Below, one piece after another: positions 26,259 to 37,096 of a stretch of DNA of 37,319 nt. Position 1 is the first letter of the stretch; each line of letters starts with the position of its first letter. The stretch comes from Mycobacterium sp. Lineage in GTDB: Bacteria > Actinomycetota > Actinomycetes > Mycobacteriales > Mycobacteriaceae. Both the position numbers and the translations under genes were made by a program. Below the pieces are notes generated by a model, which worked only from the letters and a program-made list of their open reading frames with translations, was not told where the DNA came from and ran no database searches. Location of the stretch: contig JAPLAO010000225.1 in assembly GCA_026393245.1 (NCBI GenBank), positions 1-37,319 on the forward strand, written 5' to 3'.

Positions 26259-26865
26259 ACAATCCGGCGATGTCTTCGGTCGGCGCTACGGCGAAGTGCT
26301 GCTGGTGCGAATGGGTGAGTCCGGCCCCCAAGCCGCTGTCTACAACAGCTTTCCGCTCGACGACTGCCCTGCGCAGCTGTGGGATCGCCTCGATGCCGAG
26401 GCCATCGCCAAGGAGCACGGCGCGGTCGCCGCATTGCTCAACGGACCCCGCTACTGGTTGATGAGCGGTATAGAGAAACATGCGGCCGGCCCGCAGGAGA
26501 CTGCCACCTTCGGCGGCATCGACATGATCCAGCAGGCCGTCGTGCAACTCTCATCGATGAACCCTGCGCCCTACGGGGTCAACAGGGTCGACCGGAAAGC
26601 GATTTTCATCTTCGCTGCCGGATGTCCGGTTTTCGAACTCGTCGACCCTGACGGTCAGCGCTGGGTGATGCAGAGTTGGAGCCAGACCGTCGACAAGAAT
26701 CTGACGCTCGATGATCTACCCGGCTTGGCGAGCCGCCTGCATCTTCGGAAGGGCTGGAGTTACCAGACCCGCACGCTGTCGAGTCCACTGCGCGTCGATA
26801 CCACCACGCGCGACGCCCACGTCACCCAGGACGACGTGGCCAACAGCTATTCGCTGCAGTTCTGA
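26251..26865 (+). CDS. Conserved hypothetical protein (Rv2114 homologue)
   Basis: A 204-residue soluble protein of unknown function, matching the length of M. tuberculosis Rv2114. Visible segments include FGRRYGEVLLVRMGESGPQAAVYNSFPLDDCPAQLWDRLD, ALLNGPRYWLMSG, and a C-terminal part with VMQSWSQTVDKNLTLDDLPGLASRLHLRKGW, where a W/Q-rich strand precedes a helix. The gene starts within the end of the preceding membrane-protein gene (8-bp overlap) and its stop is 14 bp from the convergent mpa stop. No domain is recognised with certainty; the two-gene unit is probably cotranslated. Confidence 0.8.
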   Translation: MAEQSGDVFGRRYGEVLLVRMGESGPQAAVYNSFPLDDCPAQLWDRLDAEAIAKEHGAVAALLNGPRYWLMSGIEKHAAGPQETATFGGIDMIQQAVVQLSSMNPAPYGVNRVDRKAIFIFAAGCPVFELVDPDGQRWVMQSWSQTVDKNLTLDDLPGLASRLHLRKGWSYQTRTLSSPLRVDTTTRDAHVTQDDVANSYSLQF

Positions 26866-26879
26866 CCGAACTCCACCGG

Positions 26880-28685
26880 CTAGAGGTACTGCCCCAGGTT
26901 CGACTCGGTGTCGATGGCCCGACTCGTGCTTGAGGTCTTGCCGCTGACCAGGGTCCGGATGTAGACGATCCGCTCCCCCTTCTTGCCCGAGATACGTGCC
27001 CAATCATCGGGATTGGTGGTGTTGGGCAGATCCTCGTTCTCGGAAAACTCATCGACGATCGAGTCGAGCAGGTGCTGGATGCGTAAACCGTGCTGGCCCG
27101 ATTCGAGCACCGACTTGATCGCATACTTCTTGGCCCGGTCGACAACGTTCTGAATCATCGCGCCGGAGTTGAAGTCCTTGAAGTACATCACCTCTTTGTC
27201 ACCGTTGGCATAGGTGACCTCAAGGAAGCGGTTGTCGTCGATCTCGGCGTACATCCGGTCGACGACCTTCTCGATCATCGCCTTGATGCACAACGCCCGA
27301 TCGCCACCGAACTCCGCGAGATCGTCGGCGTTCACCGGCAGGTTCACCGTCAGGTACTTGCTGAAGATGTCCTGTGCCGCTTCAGCATCGGGACGCTCGA
27401 TCTTGATCTTGACGTCGAGACGGCCGGGCCGCAGGATCGCGGGGTCGATCATGTCTTCACGGTTGGAGGCGCCGATGACGATGACGTTTTCCAAGCCCTC
27501 GACGCCGTCGATCTCGCTGAGCAACTGCGGCACGATCGTGGTCTCGACGTCGGAGCTGACACCGGTGCCGCGGGTGCGGAAGATGGAGTCCATCTCGTCG
27601 AAAAACACGATCACCGGGGTGCCCTCGGAGGCCTTCTCCCGGGCCCGCTGGAAGATCAGTCGGATGTGACGCTCGGTCTCGCCAACGAACTTGTTCAGCA
27701 GTTCGGGGCCCTTGATGTTGAGGAAGTAGGACTTCGCCTCACGGGCGTCCTCACCGCGCACCTCGGCCATCTTCTTGGCCAGCGAGTTGGCGACCGCCTT
27801 GGCGATCAACGTCTTGCCGCAACCGGGCGGGCCGTAGAGCAACACACCCTTCGGCGGACGCAGCGAGTACTCCCGGTAGAGATCCTTGTGCAGGAACGGC
27901 AGTTCGACCGCATCGCGGATCTGCTCGATCTGCCGGGTCAGGCCGCCGATATCGCCGTAATCAACGTCCGGCACCTCCTCGAGAACGAGGTCCTCCACCT
28001 CGGCCTTGGGAATGCGCTCGAAGGCATAACCCGCCTTGGCGTCGACCAGTAGCGAGTCCCCCGGCCGCAGCTTGCGCGGCCTGTGCTCGTCGTCGAGCGC
28101 GGCGGCCACCTCGGGCGCCATAATCTCGGCTGCCACCAGCGGCTCGGCCAGCCAGACGATCCGCTCCTCATCGGCGTGGCCGATGACCAACGCACGGTGC
28201 CCGTCGGCAAGCACCTCCCGCAGGGTGCTGATCTCACCAACGGCTTCGAAGTCGCCGGCCTCGACCACGGTCAGGGCCTCGTTGAGGCGAACGGTCTGGC
28301 CTTTCTGCATCGCCTTGGTCTCGATATTGGGCGAACAGGTCAGCCGCATCTTGCGTCCGGAGGTGAAGACGTCGACGGTGTCGTCGTCATGGGCTCCCAG
28401 GAGCACGCCGTATCCGCTGGGCGGCTGGCCCAGCCGGTCGACTTCCTCGCGCAGCACCAGCAGTTGCTGGCGGGCTTCCTTGAGGGTGTCCATCAGCTTG
28501 GCGTTGCGGGCGGCCAGCGAGTCGATCCGAGCCTCAAGCAACTGCACGTCGCGGCCGCTGGGCTGGTTTCCATCAGCATTCTGCAATTGCTCGCGCAGGA
28601 TCGACGTCTCCCTGCGAAGGAGCTCCAACTCGGCAGCGTCTTCGCTGTCGCCGTCGAAATCCCCGGGGCGATGCGACTCGCTCAT
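26880..28685 (-). CDS. mpa: Proteasome-associated AAA ATPase Mpa (ARC)
   Basis: Mpa unfolds pupylated proteins and feeds them to the PrcBA core. The 601-residue protein has an N-terminal coiled coil (about 15-88) that binds Pup, two OB-type domains (about 90-235) and an AAA module. Walker A is GPPGCGKT (285-292), Walker B is [10 protein letters not shown] (358-367), and [11 protein letters not shown] holds the arginine finger. The C-terminus ends GQYL, with the penultimate Tyr needed to dock into PrcA. AAGGAG lies 8-10 nt before ATG 28685. It is monocistronic here, convergent with the Rv2114-like gene and divergent from the MTB12-like gene. Confidence 0.96.
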   Translation of the reverse strand: MSESHRPGDFDGDSEDAAELELLRRETSILREQLQNADGNQPSGRDVQLLEARIDSLAARNAKLMDTLKEARQQLLVLREEVDRLGQPPSGYGVLLGAHDDDTVDVFTSGRKMRLTCSPNIETKAMQKGQTVRLNEALTVVEAGDFEAVGEISTLREVLADGHRALVIGHADEERIVWLAEPLVAAEIMAPEVAAALDDEHRPRKLRPGDSLLVDAKAGYAFERIPKAEVEDLVLEEVPDVDYGDIGGLTRQIEQIRDAVELPFLHKDLYREYSLRPPKGVLLYGPPGCGKTLIAKAVANSLAKKMAEVRGEDAREAKSYFLNIKGPELLNKFVGETERHIRLIFQRAREKASEGTPVIVFFDEMDSIFRTRGTGVSSDVETTIVPQLLSEIDGVEGLENVIVIGASNREDMIDPAILRPGRLDVKIKIERPDAEAAQDIFSKYLTVNLPVNADDLAEFGGDRALCIKAMIEKVVDRMYAEIDDNRFLEVTYANGDKEVMYFKDFNSGAMIQNVVDRAKKYAIKSVLESGQHGLRIQHLLDSIVDEFSENEDLPNTTNPDDWARISGKKGERIVYIRTLVSGKTSSTSRAIDTESNLGQYL

Positions 28686-28841
28686 GTAACCGGCTCCTTA
28701 CCCCGCACTGCACCGCAGTGGGTGATGTGTGTCCCTGCCAACGCTACCGGCGATTAGACCATCATGGGTGCTGCAACGATGTCGACACCCTGACATCACT
28801 GTTAACCTGAGGCCTGATTCGATCCGATCGAAAGGACAGCC
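28686..28841. promoter_or_regulatory. Divergent mpa / MTB12-like intergenic region
   Basis: These 156 bp hold the mpa Shine-Dalgarno at one end and, for the plus-strand gene, AAAGGA about 8 nt before GTG 28842. TAACCT (28803-28808) fits TANNNT and would give a leader of about 27 nt. A possible -35, TCGACA (28782-28787), is only 15 bp away. Inverted GCACTG/CAGTGG-type sequence near 28708-28721 (CACTGCACCGCAGTG) forms a small stem in the mpa leader. Assignments are tentative. Confidence 0.35.
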
Positions 28842-29339
28842 GTGACCCAGAAACTGCTGGCCACGTACCTGGCGGCTGCCACGATCGCAGGTGGCGCTGC
28901 CGGTGGCACAGCCGTGGTCGAGATAATCACGCCGATTGTTTCCCCGGCGGTTCGGCCCGTCGTGTTCGCGGCTCCGCTACCGCTGGATCCCGCTGCCGAC
29001 GCGCCGACGGCCGACCAACTCAACGCCGTCCTCTACGGCCTGGCCGACCCGGCCGTGTCGTTCAGCGCCAAGAGCTATCTGGTCGAAGGTGGCATCGGCC
29101 GGGTCGAGGCCCGTGCCGGCGACGGCTTGATGAAAAACGCGCAGGCCAAGGGCCAGCTTCCGTTGAGCTTCGCAGTAGCCAGCATCGCCCCGGTCGCCGC
29201 CGGGGCGGCGAGTGCCGTCGTCACCGCGACCGGCCCGGTCACGGCTCCGATAACCCAGACCATCGTCTTCGTCAACCAGGGCGGCTGGAAGCTGTCACGT
29301 GCCTCAGCCGGGTTGGTGCTGAGCATGTTCAACGGCTAA
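28842..29339 (+). CDS. Exported MTB12/LppK-family protein
   Basis: A 165-residue protein related to the low-molecular-weight antigen MTB12 family, and in position the counterpart of lipoprotein LppK (Rv2116). The N-terminus ([29 protein letters not shown]) is hydrophobic and signal-like. The C-terminal domain (about 60-165) shows [40 protein letters not shown] and [21 protein letters not shown], the family pattern. No cysteine is present, so it cannot be lipidated as LppK is. It may be secreted or anchored by its N-terminal helix. Function is unknown. GTG 28842 has AAAGGA upstream. Confidence 0.78.
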   Translation: MTQKLLATYLAAATIAGGAAGGTAVVEIITPIVSPAVRPVVFAAPLPLDPAADAPTADQLNAVLYGLADPAVSFSAKSYLVEGGIGRVEARAGDGLMKNAQAKGQLPLSFAVASIAPVAAGAASAVVTATGPVTAPITQTIVFVNQGGWKLSRASAGLVLSMFNG

Positions 29340-29374
29340 GCCGGCGATTGTGTGATGGATGACCTGACTCGGCG

Positions 29375-30661
<1,287 letters not shown>

Positions 30662-31774
30662 ATGAAGATGAATGCCGCCGTCCTGTGGAACTACGAACAG
30701 GATTGGAGCGTCGAGGAAGTCGATCTCGATCCGCCACAGGCGGGAGAGGTTCTGGTGTCCTTCGAGGCCACCGGATTGTGCCACTCCGATCACCATATCC
30801 GCACCGGCGACCTGCCCGCCCCGGTGCCGATCATCGGCGGCCACGAGGGCGCCGGCGTCGTGCTGGAGGTCGGCCTCGGCGTCCGCGAACTGAAACCCGG
30901 CGACCATGTGGTGGCCGCCTTCCTGCCGGCGTGTGGTCGCTGCCGTTGGTGTGCGACCGGGCGGTCGAACCTGTGCGATATGGGCGCCAACAGTCTTATC
31001 GGGCTGCAACCCGATGGCACCTTCCGTCGCCATGCCCGCGGGCAGGACGTTTACGCCGCCATCGGCCTGGGCACCTTCGCGCCCTACGGCACCGTGCCGG
31101 AGGCGTCGATGATCAAGATCGACGACGATATTCCACTGGCGCAGGCCTGCCTGCTGGGGTGCGGTGTCACCACCGGCTGGGGATCAGCGGTCAACACCGC
31201 CGACGTGCGCCCCGGTGACACCGTGGTGGTGATCGGCTGTGGCGGGATCGGCAGCGGTGCCATCCAGGGAGCGCGTCTGGCCGGCGCGGAGAAGATCATC
31301 GTCGTCGACATCGTGGAAGCCAAGCGGGACAAGGCTTTTGTGTTCGGCGCCACCCACTTCGCCACCTCGATGGCAGAGGCCACCGCGCTGGTCGGTGAAC
31401 TGACCCGGGGCGTGATGGCCGACTCGGCGATCCTGACCGTCGGTCTGATCGAGGGACCGATCATCAACGAGGCGTTCGACATCGTGTCCAAGGGCGGCGC
31501 GGTAGTGCTGACCGCACTGGCCCCGGTCGCCGATGTGACGCCCACGCTGCCGACCGCGATGATCACGCTGTTCCAGAAGCGGTTACTGGGCAGTCTGTAC
31601 GGCGAGGCCAACCCGCGCGCCGACATACCCCGACTGCTCAGCCTGTACCGGGAAGGCAAGCTCCTGCTCGACGAGACCATCACAGCCGAGTACAAACTCG
31701 ACGAGATCAATGAGGCCTACGACGATATGCTCGCAGGCCGCAATATCCGTGGCGTGGTCATCCACGCGCACTGA
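30662..31774 (+). CDS. Zinc-dependent alcohol dehydrogenase, NDMA-dependent (mycofactocin-linked) type
   Basis: A 370-residue medium-chain dehydrogenase similar to M. tuberculosis AdhD. Catalytic zinc ligands are the Cys in TGLCHSDHH and His in IIGGHEGAGVV. The structural zinc has four cysteines in CGRCRWCATGRSNLC. The nucleotide fold is VVVIGCGGIGSGAIQGARLAGAEKIIVVD, followed by RNIRGVVIHAH at the C-terminus, characteristic of the NDMA-dependent group. Enzymes of this group hold NAD tightly and need an external electron carrier, mycofactocin in vivo. Substrate is unknown. ATG 30662 is used; ATG 30668 is two codons in. It occupies the place of Rv2119. Confidence 0.87.
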   Translation: MKMNAAVLWNYEQDWSVEEVDLDPPQAGEVLVSFEATGLCHSDHHIRTGDLPAPVPIIGGHEGAGVVLEVGLGVRELKPGDHVVAAFLPACGRCRWCATGRSNLCDMGANSLIGLQPDGTFRRHARGQDVYAAIGLGTFAPYGTVPEASMIKIDDDIPLAQACLLGCGVTTGWGSAVNTADVRPGDTVVVIGCGGIGSGAIQGARLAGAEKIIVVDIVEAKRDKAFVFGATHFATSMAEATALVGELTRGVMADSAILTVGLIEGPIINEAFDIVSKGGAVVLTALAPVADVTPTLPTAMITLFQKRLLGSLYGEANPRADIPRLLSLYREGKLLLDETITAEYKLDEINEAYDDMLAGRNIRGVVIHAH

Positions 31775-31779
31775 TCGTT

Positions 31780-32262
31780 CTACAGTGCGCTGGTGGCGTA
31801 CGCGACCGCAACACCAGCGATCACGGCGACGACGTCCTCGCCCAACGCCACCGGCCGGTCCCGCCCCTCGTTGGCGGCGACCAAAGCTGTGCGCGCCGCG
31901 TAGCCACCGAGGGTGCCCAGCACCGCGCCGATCATGCCCGCACCCAGGCTGCCCCAGCGGTATCCCCACGCCGTTCCGAGCACCGCACCCGCGAAGGCAC
32001 CGGCGGCGATCCGCACCAGGAACTGCGGCGCACTCTTGCGACTCGGCAGGGTGGGCATCTTGTCGCTGACGAGTTCGGCGACCGCCAGCACCGTGAGAAC
32101 CGCCACGGTGGCCCAGTGGCCCATCCACGACGCCCACGTCCCGGACAGGTTGATCCAGTGCAGGAAGGCGGCCCAGGCAAGGACGGCGGGGGCGGTGAAG
32201 GCCCGCAGACCGGCAACCACGCCGATCAGCAGGGCCAGCAGCAATACCAGCGCATGCGTCAT
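31780..32262 (-). CDS. DUF4126 membrane protein (Rv2120c homologue)
   Basis: A 160-residue membrane protein, the same length as Rv2120c, with about five hydrophobic spans including MTHALVLLLALLIGVVAGLRAFTAPAVLAWAAFL and VGTLGGYAARTALV-like segments. The polar loop VSDKMPTLPSRKSAP is the conserved DUF4126 feature. Function is unknown. ATG 32262 is chosen because the hydrophobic family N-terminus starts there; open frame upstream enters hisG. It lies 19 bp downstream of hisG on the same strand and is probably the last gene of a hisE-hisG transcript. Confidence 0.84.
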   Translation of the reverse strand: MTHALVLLLALLIGVVAGLRAFTAPAVLAWAAFLHWINLSGTWASWMGHWATVAVLTVLAVAELVSDKMPTLPSRKSAPQFLVRIAAGAFAGAVLGTAWGYRWGSLGAGMIGAVLGTLGGYAARTALVAANEGRDRPVALGEDVVAVIAGVAVAYATSAL

Positions 32263-32281
32263 GAACGGGACGCTAGCACGA

Positions 32282-33130
32282 CTAGAACCGGCAGAACCTG
32301 ACGTCGGAGGCGAGGATCGCCTTGGCTCCGATCGCCGCGATCCGGTCCATGATCGTGTTGACCTCGCGGCGCGGCACCAGGGCGCGCACCGCCACCCAGT
32401 CCGGGTCGGCCAGTGGCGCGATAGTCGGCGACTCCAGACCCGGGGTGATGGCGGTGGCCCGCTCGAGCACCGCACGCGGGCAGTCGTAATCGAGCATCAG
32501 GTACTGCTGGCCGAACACCACGCCCTGCACCCGGGTCGCGAGTTGATCGCGTGCTGCGCGGTGCTCCTCGGCGTCGGTGCGTTCGATCAGCACCGCCTCA
32601 GAATCCACCAGCGGCTCACCGAAGGCGACGAGATCGTGCAGGCTCAGGGTGCGCCCGGAACCCACCACATCGGCGATGGCATCGGCGACTCCCAGTTGCA
32701 CCGAAATCTCTACTGCACCGTCGAGCCGGATCACGGTGGCCTCGATTCCCTTGGCCGCCAGATCTTTTTGGACCAGATTCGGGTAGGCCGTCGCGATACG
32801 TTTGCCGGCCAGATCCGCTACCGTCCATGGCTTCCCGACGGGCGCGGCGTAGCGGAAACTCGACGAGCCGAAGCCCAGTGCCAGACGCTCAACCACCGGT
32901 GCGTCGGATTCGGCTGCCAGGTCGCGGCCGGTGATCCCGAAGTCGAGTTCGCCGGAGCCGACGTAGATCGCGATGTCCTTGGGTCGCAGGAAGAAGAACT
33001 CCACGCCGTTGGCCCGGTCGATGACGGTCAGATCCTTGGGATCGGTGCGACGCCGGTAGCCGGCTTCGGACAGGATCTCAGCGGCTGATTCGGACAGTGC
33101 GCCCTTGTTGGGGACTGCGACACGCAACAT
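32282..33130 (-). CDS. hisG: ATP phosphoribosyltransferase HisG (long form)
   Basis: HisG commits PRPP and ATP to histidine synthesis and is feedback-inhibited by histidine. The 282-residue protein is the long, hexameric type. It has [47 protein letters not shown], and the PRPP-binding [19 protein letters not shown]. The C-terminal regulatory ACT-like domain (about 210-282) holds the histidine site. It follows hisE by 8 bp, the same arrangement as in M. tuberculosis. Confidence 0.95.
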   Translation of the reverse strand: MLRVAVPNKGALSESAAEILSEAGYRRRTDPKDLTVIDRANGVEFFFLRPKDIAIYVGSGELDFGITGRDLAAESDAPVVERLALGFGSSSFRYAAPVGKPWTVADLAGKRIATAYPNLVQKDLAAKGIEATVIRLDGAVEISVQLGVADAIADVVGSGRTLSLHDLVAFGEPLVDSEAVLIERTDAEEHRAARDQLATRVQGVVFGQQYLMLDYDCPRAVLERATAITPGLESPTIAPLADPDWVAVRALVPRREVNTIMDRIAAIGAKAILASDVRFCRF

Positions 33131-33138
33131 GGTGGGCC

Positions 33139-33402
33139 CTACAGCTTCCGGTAGACGTCATCGAGGCCGAGCCCGCGGGCGATCATCAACACCTGGGTCC
33201 AGTACAGCAACTGGCTGATCTCTCCGGCCAGCGCCTCATCGGATTCATGCTCGGCGGCCAACCACACCTCGCCGGCCTCCTCAAGGATCTTCTTTCCGAG
33301 ATGGTGAACACCGCCGTCGAGTGCGGCGACGGTGGCGCTGCCGGCCGGACGGGAGCGGGCCCGTTCGCCGAGCTCGGCGAACAGTTCCTCGAAAGTCTTC
33401 AC
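33139..33402 (-). CDS. hisE: Phosphoribosyl-ATP pyrophosphohydrolase HisE
   Basis: HisE hydrolyses phosphoribosyl-ATP to phosphoribosyl-AMP, the second step of histidine synthesis. The alpha-helical, metal-binding sequence is well conserved: [41 protein letters not shown] (Mg-binding Glu residues), [27 protein letters not shown]. From GTG 33402 the protein has 87 residues. An alternative GTG at 33450 would give 103 and add a non-conserved N-terminus; neither has a convincing ribosome site. It is the first gene of hisE-hisG. Confidence 0.92.
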   Translation of the reverse strand: MKTFEELFAELGERARSRPAGSATVAALDGGVHHLGKKILEEAGEVWLAAEHESDEALAGEISQLLYWTQVLMIARGLGLDDVYRKL

Positions 33403-33474
33403 GGCCGGATTGTTCCACGCTGGACCCGAACCCGTCACGGCGGTTTCCACCGGGCTACCGCGCCCGCCTGTCGA

Positions 33475-34935
33475 TCAGGCGGCGGTCGGCTTCTTCTCGG
33501 CGAGCTCACCCTGCATATCTTCCAGCGCCACACCCTTGGTCTCGCGCACCCACGTCCACACGAAGAGGAACGACAGAATGGCACACAGGGCATAGAAGCC
33601 GTAGGCCAATCCGAGGTTGTTCCGCAGTTGCGGGAAGCTAACGGTAATCAGCCAGTTGGCTGCCCACTGTGCCGCGGCGGCCAGACCCAGCGCAGCAGCC
33701 CGGATGCGGTTGGGGAACATCTCGCCAAGCAGCACCCACACCACGGGGCCCCAGGACATACCGAAGGCCACCACGAACAGATTCGCCGCGATCAGGGCGA
33801 TGGGGCCTTGCGCACCACTGAGTTGAGGGGTGCCGCCGACCTGGGGGGCGGTTCCGAAGATGAACGCCATCGTCGCCAGGGTGATAGCCATTCCCGCCGA
33901 CCCGATCAGCAGCAGCGGTTTGCGGCCGACCTTGTCGATCAGCGAAATGGCGATCAACGTCGTCGCGATATTGACGATCGAGGTGATCACCGTGATCACG
34001 AAGGACTGGCTCTCATCGAAGCCGACTGCCTCCCACAGCACGTTGGAGTAGTAGAAAATCACGTTGATGCCGACGAACTGCTGGAAGATCGACAGTCCCA
34101 GGCCGACCCACACGATGCTGTAGACCCCACCGCCGGGCTTGCGAAGATCACGCCACGACGGCTTGGTCTCACCCACCAGTGTGCTCTCGATCCGATCGAT
34201 CGTGATGTCGAGGTTCTTCTCGCCCAGCAGCATGGTGAGTACCTTGCGGGCCTCCGGAATACGGTGGCGCGCAACGAGATAGCGGGGCGACTCTGGAATC
34301 GTGAACGTCAGCGCGCCGTAGATCACCGCCGGTATCGCCATCATCAGGAACATCCACCGCCACGCCTCAAGGCCCAGCCACAGTTCCTTGCTGGCGCCAC
34401 CGGCAAGATGTGCAAGCAGGTAGTCGATTGCCAGGGACACGAAAATGCCCGTGACAATGGCCAACTGCTGCAGAGAGCCGAGACGGCCCCTGATGCGAGC
34501 CGGCGAGGTTTCAGCGATGTATGCCGGTGCGATCACCGACGCGATGCCGACGCCGACGCCACCGATGACTCGGAACAACACGATGATCCAGACGCTGCCA
34601 GCCAGGGCGGTGCCAATGGCGCTGATGAAGAACAGCACTGCGGCGATCTTCATCACCGAGATTCGACCAATCCGATCGGCCAACCGACCGGCCGTCATCG
34701 CACCGGCAGCGGCGCCCAGGAGTGCCGAGGCAACGGCAAGACCCAGGGTCAGACTGTCCACCCGGAAATGGTCTTCGATCGACTTCACCGCGCCGTTGAT
34801 CACCGCGCTGTCGTAGCCGAACAACAAGCCACCGAGTGCGGCGACCGAGGCGATCCGAATTACTCCGCGACCGGAACCGGTGTCCTCGTCGTCGAAAATC
34901 GACGGCGTATCGCTCGCGGAGCCTTGACCGGACAT
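33475..34935 (-). CDS. MFS sugar porter, GlcP/XylE-like proton symporter
   Basis: A 486-residue, 12-span sugar transporter of the major facilitator superfamily. Signature motifs are GRLADRIGR between TM2 and TM3, RVIGGVGVGIASVIAPAYIAETSPARIRGRL in TM4-5, PESPRYL after TM6, QQFVGINVIFYYS in TM7 (sugar contact) and IDKVGRKPLLLIG. It resembles the glucose/proton symporter GlcP described in M. smegmatis, but substrate is not proven. A position next to hisE is not part of the M. tuberculosis layout, and active sugar uptake suits a saprophytic mycobacterium. Confidence 0.87.
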   Translation of the reverse strand: MSGQGSASDTPSIFDDEDTGSGRGVIRIASVAALGGLLFGYDSAVINGAVKSIEDHFRVDSLTLGLAVASALLGAAAGAMTAGRLADRIGRISVMKIAAVLFFISAIGTALAGSVWIIVLFRVIGGVGVGIASVIAPAYIAETSPARIRGRLGSLQQLAIVTGIFVSLAIDYLLAHLAGGASKELWLGLEAWRWMFLMMAIPAVIYGALTFTIPESPRYLVARHRIPEARKVLTMLLGEKNLDITIDRIESTLVGETKPSWRDLRKPGGGVYSIVWVGLGLSIFQQFVGINVIFYYSNVLWEAVGFDESQSFVITVITSIVNIATTLIAISLIDKVGRKPLLLIGSAGMAITLATMAFIFGTAPQVGGTPQLSGAQGPIALIAANLFVVAFGMSWGPVVWVLLGEMFPNRIRAAALGLAAAAQWAANWLITVSFPQLRNNLGLAYGFYALCAILSFLFVWTWVRETKGVALEDMQGELAEKKPTAA

Positions 34936-35039
34936 GTGACGAACCCTTCCGCAGATGACTTACCGCAAATGAACCCAAACCTGTGGTGACACGATTGCAC
35001 AGACCACGCCCGAACACCGCAATATGGGCGGCAAACACC

Positions 35040-35720
35040 TCAGGGGCGGCCGCCCGCACCGGCGGTCAACTCGGTGTGGATCTCCCGCAACCTCGCCACG
35101 TCCAGACCGCGCAGCGACGTGACATGGCGCCGCCGTGGGCTGCCAGGCACGTCAACATCGTTGGGTACCACCAGCACCGGACACCCGGCGTCCTCGGCTG
35201 ATGCCGCTCCGGTGACCGAGTCCTCAATGGCCAGACACTGTGCCGGTTCGAAGCCCAGCAGCGTGGCGGCATGGCGGTAGGGATCCGGCGCCGGCTTGGC
35301 GCGCACCACCTCGTCGCCGCACACACTGGCCGCAAAGTAGTGCCGGCCGATGCTGTCCAAGGCTCGCTCGGTGAGCGCCCTCCGGGTATTGGTCACCAGT
35401 GCCATCGGCACGTCCTCGTCAGCCAGGGTGTCGAGTAGTTCGCGCGCCCCGTCGCACCATGGCAGTCCACCGTCGAAGAGATCCCCGGTGTAATCGTGCA
35501 GCCAGTCGGAGTGCGCCGCCATCTCGTCAGGATCGGGGTCCAGACCCAGATCGGTGTAGACCATCTGCATCAGGCTCTCGGCGGAACCGCCGACGGTGGC
35601 CTCTCGCATCGCCGGAGTCAACTCACCCCCGAGCCTGGAGTAGAGCACGTGCAGCGCCACTTCCCAGAGTTTCTCGGAATCGACCAGCGTGCCGTCCATG
35701 TCGAAGAGCACCGCACGCAT
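35040..35720 (-). CDS. HAD-superfamily phosphatase (subfamily IA)
   Basis: A 226-residue haloacid dehalogenase-fold hydrolase. Motif I is VLFDMDGTLVDSEK with the nucleophile Asp, motif II VTNT, motif III Lys in RAKPAPDPYRHAA, and motif IV AIEDSVTGAASAEDAG. The helical cap between motifs I and II is the type found in beta-phosphoglucomutases and small sugar-phosphate phosphatases. Substrate is unknown. ATG 35720 is chosen because the domain begins at MRAVLFDMDG; a further ATG at 35774 would overlap the divergent HNH gene start. Confidence 0.85.
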   Translation of the reverse strand: MRAVLFDMDGTLVDSEKLWEVALHVLYSRLGGELTPAMREATVGGSAESLMQMVYTDLGLDPDPDEMAAHSDWLHDYTGDLFDGGLPWCDGARELLDTLADEDVPMALVTNTRRALTERALDSIGRHYFAASVCGDEVVRAKPAPDPYRHAATLLGFEPAQCLAIEDSVTGAASAEDAGCPVLVVPNDVDVPGSPRRRHVTSLRGLDVARLREIHTELTAGAGGRP

Positions 35721-35772
35721 GGTGGTGATTGTGTCACTCAAATTTGTCAGACCGAAGTGCCATGCTTGTTCC

Positions 35773-37065
35773 ATGTCCTCGATCGCTACGTCAACCGACG
35801 TCGACGCCCCACCGTCAACCGACGTCGACGTGACTCCCGGTGACCGGCTCGGCGTTCTCTTCGAGCAGCTTTCGGAGTTGACCGGTCAGCGCAACGCAAT
35901 CGATGGGCGGATTGTCGACATCGTTGCCGAGATCGATAGTGCCGGACTGTGGGGCGCTACCGGTGCTCGATCGGTCACCGCCCTCGTGGCCTGGAAGACC
36001 GGCACCTCGCGCGGCAATGCCGCTGCCATTGCGAGCGTGGCCCACCGGCTGGAAGCGTTTCCCCGCTGCGCCCAGGGCATGCGGGAGGGCCGACTGTCGT
36101 TGGACCAGGTCGGGGTGATCGCCGCACGCGCGGGTAACGGGTCCGATGCGCACTACGCACAACTGGCCGAGGTCGCCACGGTCAGCCAACTCTGCACCGC
36201 GATCAAGCTGGAACCGCGCCCCGATTCTGGCCCCCGGCCCGATCCGCAACCCGCGATCACCAAGACCAGCGATGGCGCGTTCGACTTCTGGCGAATTACC
36301 CTGCCGCATGTCGAATCGGCCACATTCGAAGCCGCCCTCCAATCTCACCGCGACGCGCTGATCACCGAGTGGAAACACGACCGGGACGGCAGCGGCACGG
36401 CACCGGACAAGGCGGAGTGGAGCATGGGGCAGCCCCCGATGCCGACCACCATCGATGCCTTCATGCGACTGGTGGAGACCGGATGGGATGGTGAGGTACA
36501 GCGCCGGCCCCATGGACAGCGCACCAACGTGGTGGTGCACCTCGATGTCGACCAGAAGATCGGCGCACTGCACCTTGGCCCACTGCTGCCCGAGTCCGAG
36601 CGGCATTATCTGACCTGCGATGCCACCTGTGAAGTGTGGTTCACCCGCGACGGCGAAGTGATCGGCTCGAGCCGAACCACCCGCACGATCAATCGTCGTC
36701 TGCGCCGCGTGCTCGAGCACCGCCACCGGACCTGCGCCATCCCCGGCTGCGGAGCCACCCGCGGTCTGCACGCGCATCACATCCAACACTGGGAAGACGG
36801 TGGCGAAACCGAGTTGGACAACCTGGTGCTGCTATGCCCCTACCACCACCGTCTGCATCATCGTGGCGTCATCACCATCACCGGGCCGGCCAGTCGCCTC
36901 GTCGTCACCGACAGCGATGGCGAGGAACTGAGCCCCGGATCGTTGGCCCGCCCGCCCAGTAGCCCACCGCCATCCGTCGCGCCATGCCCCGGCCCGACGG
37001 GCGAGCGGGCCGACTGGTGGTGGTACGACCCCTTCCAACCGCAGGCCCCGCCTCCGACCAACTGA
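35773..37065 (+). CDS. DUF222 / HNH endonuclease domain protein (13E12 repeat family)
   Basis: A 430-residue protein of the family that occurs in many copies in mycobacterial genomes. The DUF222 region (about 30-290) includes GLWGATGARSVTALVAWKTGTSRGNAAAIASVAHRL and GRLSLDQVGVIAARAG. The C-terminal HNH nuclease motif is CAIPGCGATRGLHAHHIQHWEDGG, then ELDNLVLLCPYHHRLHH, with paired Cys and His residues for zinc. Biochemical role is not established. Near the N-terminus STDVDAPP is followed by STDVDVTP, from a 24-bp spaced DNA repeat (35791-35830). ATG 35773 is favoured; frame upstream overlaps the HAD gene. Confidence 0.85.
   Translation: MSSIATSTDVDAPPSTDVDVTPGDRLGVLFEQLSELTGQRNAIDGRIVDIVAEIDSAGLWGATGARSVTALVAWKTGTSRGNAAAIASVAHRLEAFPRCAQGMREGRLSLDQVGVIAARAGNGSDAHYAQLAEVATVSQLCTAIKLEPRPDSGPRPDPQPAITKTSDGAFDFWRITLPHVESATFEAALQSHRDALITEWKHDRDGSGTAPDKAEWSMGQPPMPTTIDAFMRLVETGWDGEVQRRPHGQRTNVVVHLDVDQKIGALHLGPLLPESERHYLTCDATCEVWFTRDGEVIGSSRTTRTINRRLRRVLEHRHRTCAIPGCGATRGLHAHHIQHWEDGGETELDNLVLLCPYHHRLHHRGVITITGPASRLVVTDSDGEELSPGSLARPPSSPPPSVAPCPGPTGERADWWWYDPFQPQAPPPTN
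35791..35830 (+). repeat. 24-bp direct repeat inside the HNH gene
   Basis: A 16-bp identical sequence, TCAACCGACGTCGACG, occurs at 35791 and again 24 bp later at 35815. The step is in frame and duplicates STDVD in the encoded N-terminal tail. It is a coding duplication in a probably disordered region. Confidence 0.8.
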
Positions 37066-37096
37066 TGATGAGCCCCGGGCCCAATTCTGGGGGACC

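Noticed and set aside
27090-28052. Plus-strand open frame (320 codons) opposite mpa
   Set aside because: Antisense to the AAA module of Mpa, composition typical of a shadow frame.
33097-34989. Long plus-strand open frame (630 codons) opposite hisE and the sugar porter
   Set aside because: It is an antisense shadow of conserved genes in GC-rich DNA: His/Asp/Gln/Arg-rich with no domain, while the minus-strand products are clear HisE and MFS proteins.
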